A DNA stretch of 64,000 nt from positions 614,361-678,360 of the forward strand of contig NZ_WLZY01000002.1 of the NCBI RefSeq assembly GCF_010122465.1, read 5' to 3'. Of this stretch, positions 9,901-18,739 are shown one piece after another. This DNA is from Phytoactinopolyspora mesophila (GTDB lineage Bacteria; Actinomycetota; Actinomycetes; Jiangellales; Jiangellaceae). How positions within the stretch are numbered: the first letter of the stretch is position 1; each line of letters starts with the position of its first letter. Below the pieces are notes generated by a model that did not search any database, was not told where the DNA came from, and was given only the letters and a program-made list of their open reading frames with translations. The position numbers and the translations under genes are program-made.

Positions 9901-11616
9901 CACATCGACGACACCCGGAGCCGCGCGGTCAACGTCACCCACTACTACAAGGTCACGCCCGTCAACGCCGTCGGCGACGGCCGCCCGTCCAGCCCGGTAG
10001 CAGCGCAGCTGACCGTTCCGCACACGCCCTCGCTGCTCAGCACTGACTGGCGCGACGATCTGCTCGGTACCGTCGATGCCGGCAAGACCACGGTTGACGG
10101 CGACACGATCACCATCTCGGGCGGCAGCGGATCCGGCTTCGGCGGCGGCGACGACAGCGTGCTCGACGAGCGTGGTCGTCCCGACTCGATGGTGCTGGTG
10201 AGCACGCTGGCCCAGGGCAGCGTCTCGGTGTCGGCGCAGTTGACCGCTGGCCAGGACGCGGCGCGTGGCGTCATGCTGCGCGACGAGCTCGCCGACGTCG
10301 CACGGTACGTCTACCTGGGGGTTGGTGCGGACGGCAACCTGACGTTCGGCACCCGCAACCGGCTCACGCAGGCGGACATCAGTGAGACCCACCTCAAGAT
10401 CGATCCCCGTGACCTGACACCACGTAGCCCCTACACCGTGCCGCTCGACGGCGAGTACGCGGCCGAGGAGTACCCGTACGTGCGGCTCGTGCGGCTGGCC
10501 GACAGTCACACGGTGCTCGCTCAGGCCTCCGCCGACGGGCAGCACTGGCAGCAGCTGGGCACCCAGAAGGTGCCGATGGTCGACGTGATCAACGCCGGCG
10601 TGGTGGCCACGGACGAGGCCAGCTTCGACGACGTCGCGGTCGAACCCGTCGACGACGAGTTGCCGCTGGTCACTGGATGGTTCAACGAGCAATCTGGCAC
10701 CATCCGGTGGACCAAGCCGACCCACGCGTATGCGTTCGACCTGTACCGCACCCGCGATCCTGAGCTCGCGCGGACCGATCCGCGCGACGACGACGCATGG
10801 GAGCTCGTGGCCGGCGGCGTGCGCTCGTGGTCGCACGAAGACGTTGTCTACGGCGGCGAGATGTACTACAAGGTCGTGGCCAGGTACGTCGACGGTCGCA
10901 CCACGGTGTCGCCGGAGCCGGCGCGCATCGCGGGAGATTCCCTGGAATCCGTGGTGCGGGAAGCCCGGTCGCTTGACCCCGAGGATTTCACGGCGGTCAG
11001 CTGGGCGGCGTTCGACGCCGAGATCACGGCGGTGGAAGAGGTCATGGATGATCCTGGAGCGGACGAGGGAGCGCTGATCAAGCGCGTCTACGATGCTTAC
11101 GACCTGCTGGTGGCGGTGTACCGCGACAGCTTCGAGGAGTCCGACCCGGATGTGTGGGCGCCCAGCGGCTCGGCGCCGTCCACCTACACCCGGACCATCG
11201 ACGACTCCTACGGGCGGACGGGCCAGCGGTCGCTGCACTTCACCAGCACCGACACCACCTATGACGCTTCACATAACTTGTGGTTCCGCAGTAACAAGGG
11301 CGGGTCGCCGATCACGGCGACGCCCGGCACCACGTACAAGGTGTCCTTCTGGTACCAGCTCAGCGACTACGAGCACGGCTCGGGTGTCGGCGCCTATTAC
11401 TTCATCCGCTCGTACAGCGGCGGGAGCGGCGTCGGGACCGATCAGCGCAACTGGATCCGCGCCGAGGACACGGCGCCGGGGGAGTGGAGGTACTTCGAGC
11501 GGGAGTACACCACTGAGGGCGGCAGCGTGGACAACGTGGTGATCGACTTCGGGTTCCGCGGTTCATCCGGTGAGTTCCGGGTGGACGACCTGCGGGTGGA
11601 GCCGGTCGAGGAGTAG
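6982..11616 (+). CDS. Very large secreted multidomain protein, candidate polysaccharide-degrading enzyme
   Basis: I chose the ATG at 6982 (GGAGG 5 bases upstream) over a GTG at 6961, giving 1544 residues. Order: a signal/membrane segment (about 10-35); an acidic linker; a beta-rich domain (HMTMRVDPARQNYVTLKLWGG region) typical of carbohydrate-active proteins; a long helical section with many Trp/Tyr/His (SDWGGYYAALGEALYIVENL; GEHYTGITHHGLTRENGYVG; YGESTNYLPSWFF) suggesting an alpha/alpha toroid; a beta-sandwich ending IEAFTAVILDL. Then follow a fibronectin type III-like domain (GVGLTWRAAAGAESYTISRA), a LamG/DUF1349-like domain, a second Fn3-like part and a terminal carbohydrate-binding-like domain (about 1380-1544). 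I do not recognise the catalytic family. Its place between an oligosaccharide importer and a lyase argues for polymer cleavage. Confidence 0.75.
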   Translation: MINFRLSNGVGPLFYSLVVCTVLAVVTGLGQAVPASPSPESASSGAPDRFLDVVDLGDTESEAEHDFEADESSVADGANGQAARVAHRTDGSTSYLQDLHMTMRVDPARQNYVTLKLWGGDTTSATTIILVDGEQANYQSTADYEPIRTGTGDGAVEGRFFYATSMLPLSSTQGRSTVQITIRTLTSSVDSSRPYYEIYTHTQPWVEPAEGDLTGYEPEPAVAPGMSKEEEQELVDGVRTLQIDLFDSLSTRSDNDANFAMPISRYQDELRFYSEALLMDWSPARTAEEKRAGLERIFQSIDVYTRRYYGDVKSLGSGGHQSDWGGYYAALGEALYIVENLIADDEIYGTAEFEAFLDEPFETETEDGPNSIAGVDWEGGELSRGEAWERVLKANFDFARSRLSYIYNQMMYTYEGAWKAHEGLRVIGSDFYEGKERSHRIVGESLGWEPFLGEEVLVGPEGEDLDVYHSLFQHDQNVVYTDDYLQVIMKGHARSKLDDNGEVVRRRPYGEHYTGITHHGLTRENGYVGNYGESTNYLPSWFFRTLGHEGDEAINDEILKLALRNNHARGQTRYPGVNGNGERVMYMQQVVDDRNTAYPGKIAYGTGVDTGRGLLYASLEQYMAEYEERYAGAEWDEYWEYAREASGWAQQQLMDNQYFNHFGHVRSNHKYDLRLDQTYAYLTETRDDYDRFDSVAARAVLPQTDLDRYTDEELSELGVSREDHEDSYAWVDIDNLFVSVRDGDTRIFGNLHMRNRGFARNGRLHVMEPTHDHIVQVATEGVLQYEDYTLRSPAVEQAMFYDRSTGYDASLALAGELSPIAYQPGVGTTVRDNWNEDTPYSGYPDLISTRYGDYFIAVNTTREVYGNTKTHTVELPAGFTGDTVDDLVSGAELTVDDGTISIEAFTAVILDLATTDVAPEAPDAVDVVVATPGAGGVGLTWRAAAGAESYTISRATREGGRYRTIAEGVTGTSHIDDTRSRAVNVTHYYKVTPVNAVGDGRPSSPVAAQLTVPHTPSLLSTDWRDDLLGTVDAGKTTVDGDTITISGGSGSGFGGGDDSVLDERGRPDSMVLVSTLAQGSVSVSAQLTAGQDAARGVMLRDELADVARYVYLGVGADGNLTFGTRNRLTQADISETHLKIDPRDLTPRSPYTVPLDGEYAAEEYPYVRLVRLADSHTVLAQASADGQHWQQLGTQKVPMVDVINAGVVATDEASFDDVAVEPVDDELPLVTGWFNEQSGTIRWTKPTHAYAFDLYRTRDPELARTDPRDDDAWELVAGGVRSWSHEDVVYGGEMYYKVVARYVDGRTTVSPEPARIAGDSLESVVREARSLDPEDFTAVSWAAFDAEITAVEEVMDDPGADEGALIKRVYDAYDLLVAVYRDSFEESDPDVWAPSGSAPSTYTRTIDDSYGRTGQRSLHFTSTDTTYDASHNLWFRSNKGGSPITATPGTTYKVSFWYQLSDYEHGSGVGAYYFIRSYSGGSGVGTDQRNWIRAEDTAPGEWRYFEREYTTEGGSVDNVVIDFGFRGSSGEFRVDDLRVEPVEE

Positions 11617-11764
11617 ACGGGCGTTACCGGAGCCGATCGAGGAGCACCGAGACGGCTTCGAGACGCCTGACTGGCGATGGGAGGTGCGTCGATGGCACGT
11701 GCACACGCGTCATCGACGACTCCCACGGTCGTGCCAGCACCGACAGCCGAGAGAGGACTTCGCA

Positions 11765-14524
11765 ATGAAGAAAGCCACGAGATCGCGGTTCTGCGCTGCG
11801 CTAGCCACAGTAGGGCTGGGCCTGACCGGATTGGCGGCCGCGCCGTCGTCTACTACCGCGGCAACTCCGGTGACCGGCGCGTACTCGGTACCGGCCGACC
11901 TCGTCGAGATTCGCGAGACGACGAGCGAAGCCGGATTCATCCACCCCGGTGTCGGCCTGACGGCGGACCACCTCGAGAACATGCGGACCCAGGTACACGC
12001 CGGTGTCGAGCCGTGGGCGAGCTACTACGACGCCATGACGCAGACCCGGTACGCAGCCGCGGACTTCACGGCGTCGATCCAGGGCCCGACGGATGAGCAG
12101 CCGACCAGTACCGCTTACGACAACGCGGGCATGCGGAGCCGGCAGCACGCGGACAGCATCGGCGCGATGACTCAAACCCTGATGTACCTGGTCACCGGTG
12201 ACGAACTCTATCGCGCGAACGCGCTGCGCATCATCCGGTCCTGGAGCAGCCTGGACCCGACCCAGTACCGGTACTTCCCCGACGCGCACATCCATACCGG
12301 CGTCCCGCTTTACCAGACGCTGGTCGCGGCCGAGATCATCCGCTCCACCGAGCCTGTGAACGATGAGCTGGACGGGTACGACCTGCGTTGGACCGCGCGC
12401 GACCAGCAGAGGATCGAGGACAACCTCATCAGGCCCGTCCTCGACACATTCCTGTACTCGCAGAACCGGTTGTGGAACCAGCACCTGTACGGCGTGATCG
12501 GCATGGTCGGCGCCGCCATATTCCTGGACGACCCGGAGCTCTACGCCGAGCGCGTCGAGTGGTTCACCGTCAACTCGACGTATGAGAGCGAACACACCAT
12601 CAACGGCGGTGACGTGAACGGCTCCCTGGCCGCGATCATCCGGATCATCGACGCCGACGACCCGTTGAACACCTACGGCGAGGACTTCCTTCAAGTCATG
12701 GAGATGGGCCGGGACCAGGCGCACGCCGAGGGCGACATCGGCCTGCTGACGGCTCTGGCCCGGATCGTCGACAATCAGGGCACGCGGGTCGACCCCGTTG
12801 AGGGGACGGTGTCGACCGACCCGGATGCCGTGTCCCCGTACGAGTTCCTGGACAACCGGATCCTTGCCGGCGGCGATGTCTTCGCCGCGTTCATGATGGG
12901 CGAGGAGCTGCCCTGGGTCGACACCTCCGGGGGATCGGGCAAGCTCGCCGAGGCCTACCGCGGACGCCTGCGTGAGCCGCTCACCGAGCTCTACTACCAG
13001 TACAAGTATGTCGCGGACGTGGACGTCGAGAAGGAGGCGCCGCACGTCGCCGAGGTGTACGAGCACCGGGACGGGCCGCTGTTCTACTACGGCTCGAACG
13101 TGTTGAACTTCTGGAACGAGCGCGGCTCGGACTTCACCGGGGCCGAGTACTGGGTGGCCTTCCCGCCAGAACTCGCCGAGCAGGACATCACGGTCCCGGC
13201 GGCCGGCGACGGGCCCGAGCTCCCCCTGGAGAAGTTCGGCCACACCCTCGGCATGGGCGCCAAACACATGGTTGACAACGCCGGGGAGGCCTTCGTGCGC
13301 TTGGACGCCAAGAAGGACGACGCCCAAGTGGCCGTCCGGCGTGTCGTCTGGGCTGACCGCACCAGCACCGCGCTGGTCGGCGTGCGGGTACGAACGAACG
13401 GTACCGCGCTCCTGGAGGCGGCACGGAACTCGAAGGCCGAGCCGTTCACCACTGTGCAACTTCCCGACACCCATGGGCGGTGGCGTTACGTGTGGTTCGA
13501 CGTCGACTCCTCGAAGGTGCCGACGGTGGGTGACAACATCGTGTTCTTCCGCGCAACGGGCGGCCAGGCCCACGTGGATGTCGAGGCCGTGCTTGCGGAC
13601 GCGAACAGTACACTCACCCCGCCGGTTTTCGACGACGGTGCCTCGCTCGACCGCGTCGCAGTGGCGGGGGAGCCGTACACCCGGACCTTCGGCGTGACGG
13701 GCTCGGCCGGCAACGACGTCGTGCTGGAGCTTCAGGACGCTCCGAAGGGCGCCGAGCTGTCCGATAACGGCACGCTGACATGGCTTCCCGGCGGCAAGAA
13801 GAAAGACCGCGGAGCGCACGACCTGGTCGTTGTCGCCTCTGACGAGCTGACGGACACGGCGCTGGCCGTGACGATCACGGTCGCACCGGACCGCCCGGCG
13901 GCGATCAAGACCCTTGTTGCTGGTCTCGACGCGCCTTCGGCGTACACCACGTCGACCTGGCAACCGGTGGCCGAAGCACGCGATGCGGCCTCGGCGGCCG
14001 CCGAGAATGCCGGGCCGGCGGAGTTCGCGGGTTTACTCGAAGACCTGAGTGTCCGGATCGACAGCCTGGAGCTGCTCAACCCCCGATTGCCGGACGGAAC
14101 GCTCGACTTTTCCGGGCTGGTGACGTCTCCGGACCTGTCGCCGGCGATGCTTGCGATCCTGGTCGACGGCGACAACCAGACATTCTGGGGCGACATCCGC
14201 CGCCCGAGCGTCCTGCTGGACTTCGGTGCCGGATACGGCTTCCGCGCCGACGCATTCGGCTGGCTCGCCCGCGACACGTTCCCGGACCGCTCCCACGGCG
14301 CAAACGCCTATGGCTCCAATGACGGAACTACCTGGACGCTACTCACCGAGCACCCCACCGAGGGCGACGACGTGGCGATCGAAACGATTGCCGTCCGCGA
14401 GGACGTGCGCGACAGCCGGTTCCGCTACCTCAAGCTCCAGGTCGACGAGCCAAAGGGTCCGGGGATCTTCTCCATGGCCGACATCCGCATCCACGGCGAA
14501 CGCATCGAGGCCGGCCTTGATTGA
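11765..14524 (+). CDS. Secreted alginate-lyase-family polysaccharide lyase with C-terminal binding domain
   Basis: The ATG at 11765 has GAGAGGA upstream and starts a clear Sec signal peptide (MKKATRSRF, hydrophobic core, AAA region to about 33), so earlier in-frame codons are not needed; 919 residues. Residues about 60-430 resemble the alginate_lyase alpha/alpha fold: HPGVGLTADHLENMRTQV, AYDNAGMRSRQHADSIGAMT, SQNRLWNQHLYGVIGMVGAA, with Asn-Gln-His in the expected helical cleft. A jelly-roll/Ig-like region follows (a putative Ig domain near PKGAELSDNGTLTWLPGG). The end (DNQTFWGD, RDSRFRYLKLQVDE) looks like an F5/8-type module. It would cleave a uronate-containing polymer by beta-elimination outside the cell; the exact polymer is unknown. 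Confidence 0.78.
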   Translation: MKKATRSRFCAALATVGLGLTGLAAAPSSTTAATPVTGAYSVPADLVEIRETTSEAGFIHPGVGLTADHLENMRTQVHAGVEPWASYYDAMTQTRYAAADFTASIQGPTDEQPTSTAYDNAGMRSRQHADSIGAMTQTLMYLVTGDELYRANALRIIRSWSSLDPTQYRYFPDAHIHTGVPLYQTLVAAEIIRSTEPVNDELDGYDLRWTARDQQRIEDNLIRPVLDTFLYSQNRLWNQHLYGVIGMVGAAIFLDDPELYAERVEWFTVNSTYESEHTINGGDVNGSLAAIIRIIDADDPLNTYGEDFLQVMEMGRDQAHAEGDIGLLTALARIVDNQGTRVDPVEGTVSTDPDAVSPYEFLDNRILAGGDVFAAFMMGEELPWVDTSGGSGKLAEAYRGRLREPLTELYYQYKYVADVDVEKEAPHVAEVYEHRDGPLFYYGSNVLNFWNERGSDFTGAEYWVAFPPELAEQDITVPAAGDGPELPLEKFGHTLGMGAKHMVDNAGEAFVRLDAKKDDAQVAVRRVVWADRTSTALVGVRVRTNGTALLEAARNSKAEPFTTVQLPDTHGRWRYVWFDVDSSKVPTVGDNIVFFRATGGQAHVDVEAVLADANSTLTPPVFDDGASLDRVAVAGEPYTRTFGVTGSAGNDVVLELQDAPKGAELSDNGTLTWLPGGKKKDRGAHDLVVVASDELTDTALAVTITVAPDRPAAIKTLVAGLDAPSAYTTSTWQPVAEARDAASAAAENAGPAEFAGLLEDLSVRIDSLELLNPRLPDGTLDFSGLVTSPDLSPAMLAILVDGDNQTFWGDIRRPSVLLDFGAGYGFRADAFGWLARDTFPDRSHGANAYGSNDGTTWTLLTEHPTEGDDVAIETIAVREDVRDSRFRYLKLQVDEPKGPGIFSMADIRIHGERIEAGLD

Positions 14525-14614
14525 CCGCTGGCGCCGCGACGGTGTTCATGATCGCGATGCAGCGGTGCTCGAGGTGGGGTCACCCCTCGGCAGCCCGACG
14601 TAGGAGTTGTTTCC

Positions 14615-16225
14615 TTGCAGATCATCAACCCTGTACTTCCCGGATTTCATCCGGACCCTTCGATCGTCCGGGCCGGCGACGGGTACATCGTCGCCACGAG
14701 CACGTTCGAGTGGTTCCCAGGAGTACGTTTGCACCGTTCGGCCGACCTGGTCACCTGGAAGCCCGCGGGGCATGTGCTCACCAGCGTTGACCAGCTCGAC
14801 CTGGCCGGCATTCCCGACTCCGGTGGCGTGTGGGCACCGTCGCTCAGTTATGCCGGCGGCCGGTACTGGCTCGTCTATTCGGTGTTGCGCACATTGGGCA
14901 AGCCGTACAAGGACCTGGACAACTTCCTCGTGACCGCCCCGGCGCCGGAGGGGCCATGGTCGGACCCGGTGTACTTGAACTCCAGTGGGTTCGATCCGTC
15001 CCTGTTCCACGACGACGACGGCCGCCACTACCTGCTGAACGTGCGTTGGGATCACCGGGAGGGGCAGCGCCGTTTTGGTGGCATTCTGCTCCAGGAGTTC
15101 GACGCCGCTGCTGGGCGTCTGATCGGGCGGCCGCAGGTGATCATGGCCAGCGAGGAGCTGATCGAGGGCCCGGACTTGTACAAGCGGGGCAGCGAATACT
15201 TCCTCATGCTCGCCGAAGGTGGCACTGGAGCGAACCACGGTATCCGGATGGCTCGGGCTCCGTCGGTTGACGGGCCGTACCAGCCGGATGACGTTGCCCT
15301 GCTGACCACCAGGGACGTGCCGGCGTACCCGCTGCAGAATGCCGGACATGGTTCGTTGGTCGAGACGCCGGGAGGCGAGTGGTACCTTGCGCATCTCGCC
15401 TCCCGCCCGCTGCGCACGCCCGAGGGCCCACGCAGCATTCTCGGCCGCGAGACGTGTCTGCAGAAGGTGGTCTGGGCCGACGACGGCTGGCTCCGGCTTG
15501 CTCATGGCGGTCATCATCCGGCCCTGACCGTGGCCGTGCCTGACCGCGCAGCCGGCGCCGCCGTCGTCCCCGAGCCGATGGGGTTGGCCTGTGCCGAGGA
15601 GTCTGGGTTCGACCCCGGGGGTCTCAGCGAGGGATGGGCCAGTCTGCGTCGTCCGACCGGTGCCGACTGGCTGGATCTCACCACCCGGCCCGGATGGGCT
15701 CGGCTGCGTGGTGGCCACAGCCTGCAGTCGCAGTTCGCGCAGTCGCTCGTCGCCCGGCGTCTCGTCACCACTCGCTGCACCATCACCACCGCTGTCGAGT
15801 TCTGCCCCCGGGACATCACCCATATGGCTGGGCTCGTCCTCTACTACGACACCCGCGGCTACTACTACCTCCGGCTCAGCCATGACGACCACCTCGGACG
15901 GGTGCTCGGAATCGTCGCGAACGAGGCGGAGGACACCAGCGAGCACGCCAACATCCCGCTCGACGAAGGCAGGTGCCCGGTGGTGCATCTGCGCGCCGAC
16001 CTCGGCGATGCTCGACTGCGTTTCAGCTACTCGCACGACGGCGCCCAGTGGACACCCATTGGCCCCGTCTTCGACGCCGGTACCTTGTCCGACGACTACG
16101 GCGGGCGGCTTAGGTTCACCGGCGCCTTCGCCGGGATATGCGCCCAGGACCTCAGTGGTTCCAGCATCTATGCAGACTTCGCCCATTTCACCACCCGCCT
16201 GGAAGACAGCGCGCGGTGGGATTGA
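14615..16225 (+). CDS. Glycoside hydrolase family 43 (beta-xylosidase/arabinofuranosidase type)
   Basis: 536 residues from a TTG start with TAGGAG 8 bases upstream. It lacks a signal peptide and is thus probably intracellular, acting on imported oligosaccharides. The five-blade propeller carries the catalytic triad of GH43: Asp14 (FHPDPSIV), Asp127 (SGFDPSLF) and Glu184 (LIEGPDLYK). The C-terminal 200 residues form the beta-sandwich found in xylosidase-type GH43 proteins (LVLYYDTRGYYYLRLS). It is the last gene of the operon begun at 3311. Xylose or arabinose side-chain removal is the likely activity, but GH43 members vary. Confidence 0.9.
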   Translation: MQIINPVLPGFHPDPSIVRAGDGYIVATSTFEWFPGVRLHRSADLVTWKPAGHVLTSVDQLDLAGIPDSGGVWAPSLSYAGGRYWLVYSVLRTLGKPYKDLDNFLVTAPAPEGPWSDPVYLNSSGFDPSLFHDDDGRHYLLNVRWDHREGQRRFGGILLQEFDAAAGRLIGRPQVIMASEELIEGPDLYKRGSEYFLMLAEGGTGANHGIRMARAPSVDGPYQPDDVALLTTRDVPAYPLQNAGHGSLVETPGGEWYLAHLASRPLRTPEGPRSILGRETCLQKVVWADDGWLRLAHGGHHPALTVAVPDRAAGAAVVPEPMGLACAEESGFDPGGLSEGWASLRRPTGADWLDLTTRPGWARLRGGHSLQSQFAQSLVARRLVTTRCTITTAVEFCPRDITHMAGLVLYYDTRGYYYLRLSHDDHLGRVLGIVANEAEDTSEHANIPLDEGRCPVVHLRADLGDARLRFSYSHDGAQWTPIGPVFDAGTLSDDYGGRLRFTGAFAGICAQDLSGSSIYADFAHFTTRLEDSARWD

Positions 16226-16269
16226 GTGTCATCGTCAGGCGGCATGTTCCGAGGGGCCGCGCTGGTAAT

Positions 16270-16649
16270 GAGGACGAGCTGGCCTATAAGCCGGATCCTG
16301 TGCCTCCCGGCGGACCGGGAGCGGCGACCATCCATCTAGGACCGCCGTTGCCGGCGGTCTCGTGCGGTCTACCCGGGAACTCGGGCGGGCAGCCCTCGAA
16401 CGTTCCCTGTCTGACCTTGCTCCGGGTGGGGTTTACCTAGCCGCCCTGGTCGCCCAGGGCGCTGGTGGTCTCTTACACCACCGTTTCACCCTTACCAGCG
16501 CGCCGGAGCGCGCAGGCGGTCTGCTTTCTGTGGCACTGTCCCGCGGGTCACCCCGGGTGGGTGTTACCCACCACCCTGCCCTGTGGAGTCCGGACTTTCC
16601 TCGGCGGCACCCGGGGGTGCCGACGCGGCCGCCCGGCCAGCTCGTCCTC
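16270..16649 (-). ncRNA. rnpB: RNase P RNA, bacterial class A
   Basis: Read on the minus strand, the 15-base ends GAGGACGAGCTGGCC and GGCCAGCTCGTCCTC pair as helix P1. Inside are the universally conserved GAGGAAAGTCCGGACTCC, the GGTAAGGGTGAAACGGTG segment, an ACAGAAAGCAGACC-like stretch and, near the 3' end, GATGGATGGTCGCCGC followed by the AGGATCCGGCTTATAGGCC terminus. These are the diagnostic elements of the catalytic RNA that matures tRNA 5' ends. A TATCCT hexamer just upstream (minus strand, near 16656-16661) may be its -10 box. The length of about 380 bases fits high-GC actinobacteria. Confidence 0.96.
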
Positions 16650-16697
16650 TGCTAAGAGGATACCGGCATCGGGCGGCCGTCGTTGCCGACAACGCGG

Positions 16698-16747
16698 CGT
16701 CGTTGCGGAATCGGTGTAGCTATAGCGACAGCAATCCCGCAACGACG
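16698..16747 (-). terminator. Candidate hairpin terminator after CurA-like gene
   Basis: Arms CGTCGTTGCGG (16698-16708) and CCGCAACGACG (16737-16747) pair perfectly over 11 bases around a 28-base loop. The hairpin lies between the CurA-like stop codon and rnpB, both read leftward, so it could end the first transcript before the rnpB promoter. There is no U-run. Confidence 0.45.
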
Positions 16748-16777
16748 ACCCAGCGACGCCGTCAACGCCATCGACGC

Positions 16778-17797
16778 TCAGAGCTTGACGAGCATCTTTC
16801 CGGTGTTCGCACCGAGGAGTACCCCCAGGAACGCCTCGGGTGCCTTGGGGAGCCCTTCGACGACTGTCTCCTGGGTGCGCAGCGTGCCGTCGGCGAGCCA
16901 GCCGACCGCCTTGGCGATGTATTCGGGGAAGAGGTGGAAATAGTCGCTGACCAGCATGCCCCGGATGGTCAGCCGCTTGCCGTAGACGCGGAAGAAGTCG
17001 CGTGGCCCCGGTACGGGGCCGGTCGCGTTGTAACTGCTGATCATGCCGACGCCAGCGATCCGGCCATTCTGCCGCAGCGTCCCGATAGCCGCCTCCAGGT
17101 GATCGCCGCCGACATTGTCGACATACAGGTCGATGCCGTCTGGAGCGGCCTCGGCGAGCTGGTCGGCGACGGACCCGGCACGGTAGTCGATCGCCGCGTC
17201 GAAGCCGAAGTCCTCCACCACCCGCTTGGCCTTTTCCGGTCCGCCGGCTGAGCCGATCACCTTCGCCGCTCCGAACTTGCGAGCGAGCTGACCGGTGACG
17301 CTGCCCACGGCGCCCGCCGCGGCGGAGATGAACACAACGTCGCCCGGGCGGACCGGCGTGACGTCGGTGAGTGTGGCGTAAGCGGTCAGCCCCGTAGTGC
17401 CGAGCGCACCGAGATAGTCCTGGGGGCGGGCGATGGTGGTGTCGATGACGACGGCGGACGCCGCGTCAACCACGGCATGACTGCGCCAGCCGGCGAAGTG
17501 CGAGACGGAGGCGCCCACCGGCACGTCGGCAGATCTGGAAGCCACCACCTCGCCGATCGCGCTGCCCTCCAGCGCCGCGCCGAGCTGGAACGGTGGAATG
17601 TAGGACTCGCCCTCGTTCATGCGGCCACGCATATACGGATCTACGGACATCCAGGTGTTGCGCACCAGTATCTGCGCATCGGCCAACTCAGGGATCTCGG
17701 TCTCGACGAGGGCGAAGTTGCTCAGCTCGGGTTCGCCGGTGGGCCGGGAGGCGAGCTGGATCTCCTGTGCGGTGCTGCTGGTGGCGGTGTTGGACAT
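16778..17797 (-). CDS. NADP-dependent MDR-family oxidoreductase (CurA/PTGR-like)
   Basis: 339 residues, with AAGGAA before the ATG. The family marks of zinc-free medium-chain reductases are visible: VRNTWMSVDPYMRGRMNE near residue 45, the cofactor loop AAAGAVGSVTGQLA, and the terminal GKMLVKL. Homologues reduce the double bond of enones such as 2-alkenals or prostaglandin-like substrates with NADPH, usually for detoxification. It lies 24 bases after the NmrA-like gene, so the two form an operon. Both are divergent from an AraC-type regulator that probably controls them. Confidence 0.9.
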   Translation of the reverse strand: MSNTATSSTAQEIQLASRPTGEPELSNFALVETEIPELADAQILVRNTWMSVDPYMRGRMNEGESYIPPFQLGAALEGSAIGEVVASRSADVPVGASVSHFAGWRSHAVVDAASAVVIDTTIARPQDYLGALGTTGLTAYATLTDVTPVRPGDVVFISAAAGAVGSVTGQLARKFGAAKVIGSAGGPEKAKRVVEDFGFDAAIDYRAGSVADQLAEAAPDGIDLYVDNVGGDHLEAAIGTLRQNGRIAGVGMISSYNATGPVPGPRDFFRVYGKRLTIRGMLVSDYFHLFPEYIAKAVGWLADGTLRTQETVVEGLPKAPEAFLGVLLGANTGKMLVKL

Positions 17798-17821
17798 GTG
17801 GTTCCTTTCAGAGGTGTGAGT

Positions 17822-18655
17822 TCAGGCGGTCCACCGGCCGCTGGCGGCCGTGGTGGCGACGTAGCTGGTGAAGTCTCGTGGTTCACGTCCCAGGGCTTGC
17901 TGGACGCCGTCGGAGAGGTGTGCGTCGTGACCATCGCGGATGTACTCGGTCAGACCTGCTACGAGCAGAGCGGTCTCCTTGTCGTAGAGGCCGCGGCTGA
18001 CCAGGTAGTCGACATAGTCATCCGGTGACGACGGCACGAACCGGATCGTGCGGCCGATGGTGGTGGAGATCGCCTCGACCGCTTCGGCCACGGTGATGGC
18101 CCGCGGCCCGGTCAGCTCGTAGGTCCGCCCCGCATGGCCCTCCTCGGTGAGCGCGGCGACTGCCACTGCGGCGATGTCCTCGGCGTCGATGAACGGATGC
18201 CGGCCGGCTCCAGTCGAGATGAGCACCTCGCCGTCGTCGACGCCGGCACTGAGGAACGGCTCCTCGCTGAAGTTCTGCGCGAACCAGACCGGGCGCAGGA
18301 TGGTCCAGTCGATACCGGACCGCTGCACGATCTCCTCGCGGGTGATCCCGACGGTGAGTCCCATATCGACGTATTCGCGCGCCGACAGCAGGACCAGCCG
18401 CCGCACACCCATCTTCCGGGCCAGCCCCGTGAACGCCTCTAGCTGGGCGCCGTCGTCGGCGTCGTTGGGCATGATGAACACTGCGCCGGCTCCGGCGAGC
18501 GCGTCGGCCCAGGTGCTCTGCTCGTTCCAGTCGAATCGTGTGTTGCTTCGCCGGGAGGCGGCCCGGGCGTCGTGCCCGAGTTCTTCGAGTTGGGCGACGA
18601 CGCGCCGCCCAACCTTGCCGGTGCCACCGAGAACCAGAGTATGTGTGTTCGTCAT
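17822..18655 (-). CDS. NmrA-like NAD(P)-binding protein
   Basis: 277 residues. The N-terminal Rossmann motif is LVLGGTGKVGRRVVAQL, followed by DNA/cofactor features of the NmrA group (GVRRLVLLSAREYVDMGL; the SGIDWTILRPVWFAQNFSE segment characteristic of YtfG/QOR-like and NmrA-like proteins). Such proteins act as NAD(P)H-dependent quinone reductases or redox sensors. It is the first gene of the two-gene operon with the CurA-like reductase and shares a short divergent region with the AraC gene. The specific substrate cannot be told. Confidence 0.88.
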   Translation of the reverse strand: MTNTHTLVLGGTGKVGRRVVAQLEELGHDARAASRRSNTRFDWNEQSTWADALAGAGAVFIMPNDADDGAQLEAFTGLARKMGVRRLVLLSAREYVDMGLTVGITREEIVQRSGIDWTILRPVWFAQNFSEEPFLSAGVDDGEVLISTGAGRHPFIDAEDIAAVAVAALTEEGHAGRTYELTGPRAITVAEAVEAISTTIGRTIRFVPSSPDDYVDYLVSRGLYDKETALLVAGLTEYIRDGHDAHLSDGVQQALGREPRDFTSYVATTAASGRWTA

Positions 18656-18739
18656 GCTTCAAGTGAAGCGTGATCGAATAGACGGCGGAATACTTCTGAA
18701 GCTCACATGGATATTAGTGCGTCTCAGGTCTCGGTTAAG

